A DNA stretch of 50,000 nucleotides from contig CAUJGJ010000093.1 in assembly GCA_963170055.1 (NCBI GenBank), positions 1,965,001-2,015,000 on the forward strand, read 5' to 3'. Positions 24,701 to 36,700 of this stretch are shown here, piece by piece; position 1 is the stretch's first letter, and each line of letters begins with the position of its first letter. The notes under the pieces were generated by a model. That model saw only the letters and a program-made list of their open reading frames with translations. It did no database searches and was not told the DNA's origin. The DNA is from Halisarca cf. caerulea (Eukaryota; Porifera; Demospongiae; Chondrillida; Halisarcidae). Made by a program: the position numbers and the translations under genes.

Positions 24701-27700
24701 GGGGCTCAAAAGCTGTACAACTGCAAGAAGTGCTTAAAACTTATCCTTTAGCGTTGTTTTTGATTCAGTTTTTGTATAAGTGCATTCATATGTTATTACT
24801 TTGTGGCTTCTCACCATTGTTGAAATGTACAGCGACTTTTGCACTTCGGAAATGATGCTTTTTCGACACACTTTGAGGTTTCTTGCAGCAGCCGATTAAT
24901 CAATTAACCGTAACAAAGAATACTTCGTATACAACAATATAAATGTAATACTAAACGTTACTTTCGTTTCCAATCCAGTACATATGACGCTATGCGTTTG
25001 CGAGCGTTATAGCCTAGAATCTATGACCACACCAACCACAAACTCCAACACCGATACTGCCGTACAACAGCCATGTGTCATTTCTACTTGGTTTGAATTG
25101 TAAGACTTGGGAACTCACTATCATTCATTGATCTCAGTAATTCATTCAGTTCCATTAGATACTTCTGGAATTACTTTATCCACAATTTTGATTCATATCA
25201 TTTCTACACATACCACATTAAGTGTCCATGTAACTCATGTAATTAGTTTTTGCCTACAGTAAATGGTGTCCTTTGTGTCTTCAGTTAAAGTTTGCTTTCA
25301 TTTACATCACTGCCTAAATGTAATCTCATTTAGTTAGTTGATAATGTACCACAAGCCTTTAAGTCATCCCTTGACTCATACCCATCCAAATTTCCTGTAT
25401 TAAAGTCCGACCATCAGCCATGCTCTCACATATACCACTAAGACTTAATTACATTTACATCAATATGGTTGTAAAGCTTTATTGAATTTAATTGAATTGA
25501 ATTTATCGGTGGGTATAACAGGTAGCGGGCACTTAAGTTAGCGAATTTGAGGTTCCTCGCTAATTTCGCTAAAGTAAGTACCTGCTAACATTTGTAATCC
25601 TACTGTACACTATATATGTACTACTGCTCCCTCACTTATCAAGTTCCCTCACTTTAGTTTTATCCAGAACAGATGTCATTGGATAAGTGAGGTCTCACTG
25701 TACATCATTCAATGGCTACACTTAGTCTATTATTAGTTGTCAACACAGAATACCCAAGAAACACAACTATAAATTACCGATATATACTCACATGCACAAA
25801 GATGTCAATAAAAATAAATACTGGATTATTATATTGTGACTTAAACTCAGATAACAATGGAATGTTTGGTTATTCATAAGCACATGGCATCAAATACATC
25901 TCAGGAGGCAATGAGCTACTTGTAGTAAACTATTGAATCCGATCACAAAAGAATGTCTGCTAAGCTGACATTAATGCATAGACTAACAAGAAAGACAAAT
26001 AATTACCTCTGGGTGCAGTCTGTGTTCGTGTGGGGCTGTAATTCCCACCTCCAACTGCAGACACAGCTCTCACTCGGATGTCATACCTTGTACCACCAAC
26101 AAGGGGTGATAAAGTTCTTGGTGAAGGATTGGGTCCTGTCACAGGTACAGTTCTCCAACCAGAATTGCCACTACCAGTTACTCTGTACTGCACTTCATAT
26201 CTAGTGATAGTAAGGTCACTTTGCGGTGTTCTCCAGGACACTCTTAGAGCTGGTCTTCCTGATACTGCAGCTTGAGTTACAGTTGGTATATCAACTGCTG
26301 ATGGAACTGAAGTAAAGATAACAGGTTAACAAACTTAAGGACCATGCCATGCAATATTTACATGAAATCACAGAACACAATGCCCACTTAACAGGTACAT
26401 GTACCAATCAGCAATCACAGCCAGCCATGTAAGTACTATCTGGAAATGAAAAAAAAGACTGTTTACCTCTATAGGAAACAATTGCTATTGCACCACACAT
26501 ATGCATATGCTTGTTTGAAACGTAGTCTATCTTGTAGTTTTGGGGGCCATACATCTTGGTATATGTGGATTTCACGGATGGACGCGGCAACTTTTGGACT
26601 ACGAACTGACATTTTGTGTGTTCTAATTATTCAACTTCCGTTCTAATTTTTTTCGAATTGTTCTAATGTTTCGTCAGTGTTAACAACTTACACTAAAGTG
26701 TTATAAATGACAGAAATTCTCTGAACTTTGTGCTGACGAAAAAATAGAACATATACAGTACCCTGGAAAGCCTATCAGGTTATACAGTTAAATCATATTT
26801 ACGTATCTGTATGGCAGATATCCAGTTCCCTCACCTTCCGCAGTAGTTCTTATTGGAACAAATCTACTACATTACATTAAGGGTATGAATGTTAGCGGGT
26901 ACTAATTTTAGCGTTATTCGGTGACCAATATTTAGAGGGTGTTAAGTTTAGCAATGTACTTGCATTTTTGTACCAAATCTGTAGTTGGTGATTTTAGAAA
27001 TGCAGTGGGTGCTACCTTTACCAATGCTAGGTTTTATTTCAGTGGCACAAAGCAACTAATTCTCTACTAAATCAATACAAAGCTACGGAAATGAACCACT
27101 GAGATCACAAAACTTAAGCTTGTACATATGGTTAGAAGAATCAATCTTATCAGCATACAGCTTGAAGAAATTGTTCTCGCTTTTGGATGAATTTAAATCG
27201 AAAACGATTAAAATAATATATGATACAATCCAATGATTCTTTTAAACTTTAGATCTATTGGTTCATTGGTTGCTGTTTATTTCTCTGACTTTGAAGTACG
27301 TATAGGTTTGCATTTCCATCCTGAGCCGCAATTTGGTCCTGCCCAGTATACAGCACATCCATACAATGGTGCAATACAAAAATTAAATATTAGAGGGTAC
27401 ATTCATCGATCAGCGGATATATTAGGTAGCGGACACTTAAGTTGACGAATTTGAGGCTCCTCACTAATCTCGCTCAAGTTAGTACCTGCTAACACTTGTA
27501 ATCCTACTGTACACTATACTACTGCTCCCTCGCTTATCAAGTTCCCTCACTTTAGTTTCATCCAGAACAGATGTCAATGGATAAGTGAGGTCTCACTGTA
27601 CATCATTCAATGGCTGCACTTAGTCTAATATTAGTTGTCAACACAGAACCCTCAATAAACACAAACTATAAATTACCATTATATACTCATATGCACAAAG

Positions 27701-30700
27701 ATGTCGATAAATATTGGATTATTTCATTGGATTTCAACTCAGATAACAATGGAATATTTGGTTATTCATATGTACTTGGCATCAAATTCTTCACAGGAGG
27801 CAATGAGCTACTTTTAGTAAACTATTGAATCTGAATCACAAAGAATGCCTGCTAAGCTGACATTAATGCATAGACTCACAAGAAAGACAAATAATTACCT
27901 CTGGGTGCAGTCTGTGTTCGTGCGGGGCTGTAAATTCCACCTCCAACTGCAGACACACCTCTTATTCGGATGTCATACCTTGTACCACCAACAAGGGGTG
28001 ATAAAGTTCTTGGTGAAGGATTGGGTCCTGTCACAGGTACAGTTCTCCAAACAGAATTGCCACTACCAGTTATTCTGTACTGCACTTCATATCTAGTGAT
28101 AGTAAGGTCACTTTGTGGTGCTCGCCAGGACACTGTCAGAGCTGGTCTTCCTGATACTGCAGCTTGAGTTACAGTTGGTATATCAACTGCTGATGGAACT
28201 GGAGTAAAGATAACAGGTTAACAAACTTAAGGACCATGCCATGCAATATATACACGAAATCAGAGAACACAATGCCCACTTAACAGGTACATGTACCAAT
28301 CAACAATGACAGCCAGCCATGCAAATATCTGAAAATGAAATTATTTGACTGTTTACCTCTATAGGAAGTAATTGTTATTGCACCACACACATGCATATGT
28401 TCGTCTTGTAGGTCTAGGGGCCATACGTCTTGGTATTTTATGGGGAATTCACGGATGGATCAATCCAATCCAATGATTCTTTTAAACTTTAGATCTATTG
28501 GTTCACTGGTTGCTGTTGATTTCTCTGACTTTGAAGTACATCTGTCCTGAGCTGTCATTTGGTCCTGTCCAGTATACAGCACATTCATACAAATTGTGCA
28601 ATACAAAAATGAAATTTTAGAGGGTACATTTATCGATCGGCGGGTATAATAGGTGTGGCACTTAAGTTAGCCAATTTGAGGCTCCTCACTAATCTCGCTA
28701 AAGTTAGTACCTGCTAACATTTGTAATCCTACTGTACACTATACTACTGCTCCCTCATTTATCAAGTTCCCTCACTTTAGCACAGGACTTTTGGCATTCA
28801 AAGGCGGACGCAGACGGATACCGTTCTTCGAAGGGCAGATGGTGTAACAGACGGACATACGCATGTATGTGAGGAGACCTTTCCCGTATTATGCACTTTA
28901 CAAAATACTAGCCCCGTCTACTCGTATGACTCCTTTGCACGTGCTTGGAACCGCCTAAATATGCTGCATATCATACGTCTTTCTCCGTAAGAGTTCGTAC
29001 ATGTGTGCTGGCTGAACAGGAGACATGGAAGCCAGCTCGTCCGCATGAGTTTACTCATTCTTCTCCTTCGCAGGTGAAGTACGCAATTCAGAAAGATTTT
29101 GAATGTTTTAAACAATGTTATATTCTCTTCTGTGAAGACTACTTGGGATTTTGAGTGCAGCTATTCACTACTAGTCTACTCATTCGTCTCCTTCACAGGT
29201 AAGGTACACAATTCAGAAAGATTTTAAATGTTTGAAACATTGTTATATTCTCTTCTGTGAAGACTACTTGGGATTTCGAGAGCAGCTATTCACTATACTA
29301 GTCTACTCATTCTTCTCCTTCGCAGGTAAGGTACACAATTCAGAAAGATTTTGAATGTTTTAACACTGTTACATTCTCTTCTGCGAAGACTACTCCGGAT
29401 TATGAGTGCAGCCATTCACTGAATGTAACCAACGTTGAATGGGATGCAAACAAATCCTTTGAATTTCTCAGTATGTGAGTAGTCTTTTACAAGCCTCATC
29501 CCTAATACAAATTGCCCTGCGTTACAGCAGTTGTACATACCATAGGTTAGGTTAAAGTAGTCCAGCTCTGAGTTACACCAGACTAAGGTTAGAGCATATA
29601 TTTATGTATGGTTAGACAAAGTCTTACTGTACTTCGCAATTTACTGTCCTCACACTGATTTATACTTTTGTATTTTGGAAATTCCTTTTTGCTGGTGTGA
29701 GAACATACCCGTGTTGTGTTCACCAATTGTACTCATGTCTGTACGTGTTTCTCTTGTGTTGCTTTTGCTGGTGTGAGAACATGTCCCATGTTGTGTCCAC
29801 CAACTGTGCTCATGTCTGTACGTGGTTCTCTTGTGTTGATTTTGCCGTTGTTGTGTCCACCAACTGTGCTCATGTCTGTATGTGGTTCTCTTGTGTTGAT
29901 TTTGCCGTTGTTGGTGTGAGAACATGCCCGTGTTGTATCCACCAATTGTACTCATGTCTGTACGTGTTTCTCTTGTGTTGCTTTTGCTGGTGTGAGAACA
30001 TGTCCCATGTTGTGTCCACCAACTGTGCTCATGTCTGTACGTGGTTCTCTTGTGTTGATTTTGCCGTTGTTGTGTCCACCAACTGTGCTCATGTCTGTAC
30101 GTGGTTCTCTTGTGTTGATTTTACCGTTGTTGTGTCCACCAACTGTGCTCATGTCTGTATGTGGTTCTCTTGTGTTGATTTTGCCGTTGTTGGTGTGAGA
30201 ACATGCCCGTGTTGTATCCACCAATTGTACTCATGTCTGTACGTGTTTCTCTTGTGTTGCTTTTGCTGGAGTGAGAACATGTCCCATGTTGTGTCCACCA
30301 ACTGTGCTCATGTCTGTACGTGGTTCTCTTGTGTTGATTTTGCCGTTGTTGGTGTGAGAACATGTCCCATGTTGTGTCCACCAACTGTGTTCATGTCTGT
30401 ACTTAGTTCTCTTGTGTTGATTTTGCCGTTGTTTGTGTGAGAACATGTCCCATGTTGTGTCCACCAACTGTGTTCATGTCTGTACGTAGTTCTCTTGTGT
30501 TGATTTCGTCGTTGTTGGTGTGAGAACATGTCCCATGTTGTGTCCACCAACTGTGTTCATGTCCGTACTTAGTTCTCTTGTGTTGATTTTGCCGTTGCTG
30601 ATGTGTGAACATGTCCCATGTTGTGTCCAAAAACTGTTTTCATGTCTGTATGTAATTCTCTTGCGCTAATTTTGCCGTGGTTGGTGTGAGAACATGTCCC

Positions 30701-33700
30701 ATGATGTGTCCATCAACTGTGTTCATGTCTGTACGTGTTGTGTTGATTTTGTCATTGTCAGTGTGAGAACATGTCTCATGTTGTGTCCACCAACTGTTTT
30801 TATGTGTATAAGTCGTTCTCGTGTTGATTTGCCGTTGTTGGTGTGAGAACATGTCTCATGTTGTGTCCACCAACTGTGTTCATGTCTATACGTAGTTCTC
30901 TTGTGTTGATTTTGCCGTTGTTGGTGTGAGAACATGTCCCATGTTGTGTCCACCAACTGTACTCATGTCTGTACGTGGTTCTCTTGTGTTGATTTTGCCA
31001 TTGTTGGTGTGAGAACATGTCCCATGTTGTGTCCACTAACTGTTTTCATGTCTGTACGCAGTTCTCTTGTATTGATTATGCCGTTGTTGGCGTGAGAACA
31101 TGTCCCATGTTGTATCCATCAACTGTGTTCATGTTTGTAGTTCTTTTGTGTTGATTTTGCCGTTGTTGGTGCATTGGTAGAAATAGCATTTGACATTTGT
31201 TAGGACAAACATCTGACCCAGTGTTATATTGGTAAGACATTTTGAAGATTGGTCAGCCAATTATAACCATCATAGATTATGCACTGTACGTATGTACATG
31301 TGTACATACGTACATAATACAATGGAATCTTTAGCAGTGAACCTTGAGATTAATTGGCAAACAAAGTGGCACTTGACTGTAACCGTCAATAACTGAAACT
31401 GAGTAGACTGAGAGGACAGCCATATTGGCTGACCCAACTCAATTTTTGTCCACCATATTCATGTTTTGTTTGGAAAATGGCAGATGGTGCGCAGCTACGG
31501 TAAGGATCAAAAATAAGTTTACATTTCGTAATAGAAATACGCATCGTTTTATGCAGTGATTACCATGCGTATTGCAGGAAAATTACTCTCTGTATTGCGA
31601 TGCGTATTACAGATCATTCAGGACTGCGTAATTTTATATTGCCAACAAGTCACACCCACTAATATTAGATGTGCGCGTATATTTTATTATGTTGACCAAT
31701 GACAAAATGGCTGTAGCGGTGATCTTGGAAATATCATTCACCGAGTCTTTTAACTGGTTTCAAAGTCTTTTAAATCAAGGAAAATTGCAATTGATGTTGA
31801 TTATGAAATATCGGAAGACACTGAAGAAACCCGTGGAGTAGACGGGTATTTTCACTTGTTATCAGCTTGTAGCCTACCTACGTAGCCATTAGCTTATATC
31901 TCCAAGATCGTTCCCGTTTTGCTAAGGGAACGTGTGGTTTAGTGTTTTGGTCAGAAAAAGAGAACATTTCCGTCTAGATGAGTGGCTTGCTGAACTAGTA
32001 AGTCATGACATTGACCAAGAAATTTCCATGTAGGTCGGCCAACGCCTGTTCAAAGGCATACTAAGTACAAGGTCGAAGTTTAACCAATGTTTGAAGAGCA
32101 CAGAAAGACTTCCTAAATGCACAACAAAGCGAAGTTACGATACGTAATTATACTACATAATTATGGTATTCTCTGTTAATATGCAGATTAATTGCGCACA
32201 GTAATATGTACGTAATACGCACGTATTACGGATCACAATGTAAACTTTTTTTGATCCCTGCCATATTTTTAGCTCTGTTGGTGTGAGAACATATCCCATG
32301 TTGTGTCCACCAACTGTGTTCATGTCTGTACGTGGATCTCTCATGTTGATTTTGCCGTTGTTGATGTGAGGAAATGTCCCATGTTATATCCATTAACTGT
32401 GTTCATGTCTGTACGTGGTTCTCTTGTGTTGCTTTTGTTGGTGTTGGTGTGAGAACATGTCCCATGTTGTATCTACCAACTGTGCTCATGTCTGTATGTA
32501 GTTCTCTTGTGTTGATTTTGCCGTTGTCGGCATGAAAACATGTCCCATGTTGTGTCCATCAATTGTGTCCACCAACTGTGTGCATGTTTGTACGTAGTTC
32601 TCTTGTGTTGATTATGCCGTTTTTGGTGTGAGAATATGTCCCATTTTTTATCCACCAACTGTGTTCATGTCTATACGTGGTTCTCTTGTGTTGATTTTGC
32701 TATTGTTGGTGTAGCATGGAAAGTTATTTTGATTTTTGTTGGATGTGAATTTTTCATTTTCTGTGCATGTTGTTTTTCCTACTTATCTAGGAGCAGTGTG
32801 TGTATGTTATGAGTCATGTTGTGGACAGTTCCACATTGTGGAGAAATGTATTGACTGATTGTGAGGGATAACAAGCAAGTGGAAAAGTATCACATTGGCG
32901 AAATTCTGTAGGACTGAGCAGGTACATATAGATTCCTCCTTATTCTTTTTTTCAATCATGATGTATGCATTCCTGTAAAAATAGCTCTGAAAGGAAAACA
33001 TAAAGAATGCTGGGCGCAACAGATCTGAAGAATCTACCTAATCCATTTCATTGTTCACTTTCCATCATGGGGATCACAAGGTATGATGTTTGCAGTTTGT
33101 CCGGTAGTCTAAGATGTATTGTAAAATGGTGTGTACTCCTATTCTGTTATAGAATTCCTTCAGAATACATTCCCCACTACTGCATGTGGATGTAGAATTA
33201 TGCCTGTCAATGGCTACTTGTCAAGAGAAGATGACAATTTGAACTTGGTGCAGAGCATCCAAACTGTGAAGATTTCTCCTCAGTGTATAAACTGGCCCAA
33301 CTATACAATATACTTTTAGCTAATGTTACTATCTGCTATTTGTACCTTTATATGTTGTTATATTCCAGAAAATTTGGAAGTGTTTCGTTATTCGTTGAAA
33401 TAAGTATTGCCGTAGCAATAGCAATAAATAAGCAGTCAGTAAACTATATTAAATTTATATGGATATCTACAAGTAGTGCGCAATATAAATTGTTCGCGTA
33501 GACGGTGAATTCACGTATGACAGAAGGATCCGCATCTGCACCTCTTCGCGTCAAACGTAGCTAGACGGATTTGTCTTCTTGCGGATGACGAAACCGTCTA
33601 CTTCCCGTCTTCTTCAAATATTCGGGACCGTATGCGTGAGTTTGCCATTCGTATTTGCACCCGAGTTTTCCTGTGTAGTTTCATCCAGAACAGACGTCAA

Positions 33701-36700
33701 TGGATAAGTGAGATCTCACTGTACATCATTTAATGGCTACACTTAGTCTAATATTAGTCGTCAACACAGAATTCTCAATAAACACAACTATAAATAACCA
33801 TTATATACCCATATGCACAAAGATGCCAATAAATATTGGATATATATGTCATTGTGACTTAAACTCAGATAATTAACACTGGACTGTTTGTTGATTCATA
33901 ATTTTGCATTTGGCATTAAGTACTTCACAGGAGGCAATGAGCTACTTTTAGTAAACTATTGAATCTGGATCACAAACGAATGCCTGCTAAGCTGACATCA
34001 ATGCATAGACTAACAAGAAAGACAGATAATTACCTCTGGGTGCTGTCTGTATTCGTGTGGGGCTGTAACTCCCTCCTCCAACTGCAGACACAGCTCTCAC
34101 TCGGATGTCATACCTTGTACCACCAACAAGGGGTGATAAAGTTCTTGGTGAAGGATTGGGTCCTGTCACAGGTACAGTTTTCCAAACAGAATTGCCACTA
34201 CCAGTTACTCTGTACTGCACTTCATATCTAGTGATAGGAAGGTCACTTTGAGGTTCCCTCCAGGACACTCTCAGAGCTGGTCTTCCTGATACTGCGGCTT
34301 GAGTTACAGTTGGTATATCAACTGCCAATGGAACTGAAGTAAAGATAACAGGTTAACAAACTTAAGGACCATGCCATGCAATATATACATGAAATCAGAG
34401 AACACAATGCCCACTTAACAGGTACATGTGCCAATTAACAATCACAGCCAGCCATACAAATATGTATCTGGAAATCAAATAATCTGACTCTTTACCTCTA
34501 TAGAAAATAATTGTTATAACATACACAACAACTGGATCGTCTTTAATCAAGAAACTGCATGTTCTTAGATTGCTATTATTTCTCTTATCAGTATAGATTC
34601 TGAAATGGTATAGCAGATCATTGTCAAAGGTTTTTGTACTGAATGACAAGTATAGAGAATCTTATACAGCAGGGATGAAGTAGCTTGAAACCAGCAAACA
34701 CAATGACAAAAGAATGATGACATCATGATAGTGTAGAAATGATAGAGTAACTGTTGCTTGCATGTATCACTGACAATTCAAGCTGGTTGATTATTTTTCT
34801 CCATATACATACTGAATCTTTTACTCGATGGTCGGCATATGAGTATGCAAGGAAGCAGAGAGAAGAAGTATGGTACTAGGGGACTAAAGCATGTCAGTGA
34901 TTAGTCAGTGCAGCTTGACATGAAAAGGAGGCAAACCTTTGTACACCTATGCCCTGTTCATTGGAAAATGATGACATATTAGAGATCAAGTTTGTCATTG
35001 GCTTCTGTTATGTTCATGATGGCAAAGTCCTGATAATGTACGTGTGTAGTAGTAATTATTAGTCCTAACATTGGCTTCCCCATTTTCAAGATGGTTGATT
35101 CTCCTGCTTAGGGATTGTTTGAATCAAAAGCCATTTTCAAAATTTGATCTGCATCCAATCCAAATGTGATATAGATTGGCTCTATTGTGTGCACGGCTGA
35201 AGTCACAGTGGTCCAGTAATTTCAAGTAGCCGGAGTTTATACGGATGTTCATGAAGTAGAATAGAGCAAGTGCTATACACTGCCCTCCAAAAGAAAGTTA
35301 ACAGTGACATCATGTGAAAAATGGCGGCGACGATGTCTGCTTGAAAAGCTACTCAAAATGGTATTTGAGAATCTAAATTTCAAAAGATATACTAATGTAT
35401 ACTGTCTTCGATAGCATTTCTTTCATTTGCGTTGCTAAAGAGCCAGCTTGTGTTGTTCTGAAAACCAAAATCGTCAGAGACGAAAGTGCTCCAACGCGAA
35501 CATGTTGCACAAATGCGGATACTATCTTCGTGAATTTGCACAGGTAGCTAGATACTTTGCAACAACAGCGCTACGCTAAGGCTTCCTGCATTCTCAAAAG
35601 CCCATATTATAGGCGTAGGGCGCTCTGTTCGGTTCTGGGACAGTTTTTTGGTACATGATAAGGGGGGCAAAAGCGGGGTGCAGTCGACACTGAACCATGG
35701 TATTTCATCTGAGCCTTTTAGAGAACCAATTATTTGCTTTTACTTACCAAAACGATCAAATCTCACACCAAAATAACGTTACCTATCGTTTTTCTTACTC
35801 CACTATGCTAAACTTCAGCATGAAAACATCATCGGTGAGAGCGATAAATTGAATCAGTTATAAGAGGACCGCAAATTTGCTAATCTTAATCCTGTGGAGT
35901 ATGTGTGGGATGTTTTGGCACGTTTGATTCAAGATGATTGTCCTAGAACCTTTGACGAACTGTGGCAGCATTTTGTTTTATTGTGAGGATCGATATACGT
36001 ACACAATTCACGACGATCTTATCGACAGCACGTCTGAACTTATTCAACCATATTAATTGTTAAGGAGGAGAAAAGTCATTTTTGACAATTTCCCAATATT
36101 CCTTAACATTTCAGGCACAGATAGTAACAGTTATTCACCCATATTTTATATGGTGACGATAAATCAGTCCTCTTTATTGTGCTCATTATCGCTGCCATTT
36201 TCTATCATGACGTCACTGTGAACTTTCTTTTGGAGGGCAGTGTATATTTTAATCCAAGTTAAAAGTAATAGTTAGGAGAAATGCAAGTCCTAGAGTTAAT
36301 CGTAATATTTCTGAACATCTTAGGGCATTGAATATATTTTAGAAAGCTAACTGTATGAAGGAAATGTAATTATTGTAGTACAATAATATATTGAATCTAA
36401 ATCATTATACATATAATACGTTTGGTTAGCATGGTTGGACTTCAGTATACTTTGGTTAAAGTACCATCACCTGCTTGTTGTTAGTATTCGACAGCTTGGA
36501 AAGAGCAGATATTTTGATGCAGCAAGTAACAAAGAAAGAAGAGTTAATTCATTCTAGCAAATCATTGCAAATGATAATTATTATTTCTCGACAGATGTAC
36601 CGCATACAAACCAGCCACTACAGGCTTAAAGTGAAAATTATTAACATAAGATTATGCAAGATAACAGTGAGTGCTCAAAGGTACGTAGTCGGGCAAATAA

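Larger units (their letters stand above)
28781..33675. mobile_element. 4.9-kb CACTA-like insertion with TAG target duplication
   Basis: It interrupts the sequence 'ccctcactttag|tttcatccagaac', which is intact at about 27545-27570 in the sibling unit. It starts CACAGGA, ends TCCTGTG, and TAG lies on both sides. Three-base duplications and CACTA/CACAG-type ends are typical of En/Spm (CACTA) elements. AGACGG/CCGTCT motifs repeat near both ends (28811, 28849, 28914; 33498, 33563, 33594, 33605), like subterminal transposase-binding repeats. No transposase gene was recognised, so it would be non-autonomous. Confidence 0.6.
25470..34480 (-). repeat. Tandem array B: three ~1.24-kb exon-plus-intron units
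   Basis: Units contain the FN3 exons at 26007, 27899 and 34034. Shared flanks include 'aatccaatgattctttt', 'gctaacatttgtaatcctac', 'ccctcactttag' and 'ggaggcaatgagctact'. Spacing of the last two exons is 6135 bp, but 1237 bp once the 4898-bp insertion is removed. The first spacing is 1892 bp, with about 650 bp of extra sequence at 26583-27222. Confidence 0.85.

Noticed and set aside
29049..29428. Repeated 'ttcgcag|gtaagg' sites as possible tiny exons or splice sites
   Set aside because: Acceptor and donor directly abut, leaving no exon; they are part of a 126-bp tandem repeat.
29697..30440. 247-codon plus-strand open frame, Cys-rich and repetitive
   Set aside because: It lies wholly in the 83/57-bp minisatellite, similar open frames occur on the other strand, and there is no start context or splice support. 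The frame stays open because some units are multiples of 3.
29049..31171. Regularly spaced repeats as a possible CRISPR-like array
   Set aside because: Units are contiguous with no unique spacers, in a spliced metazoan gene.
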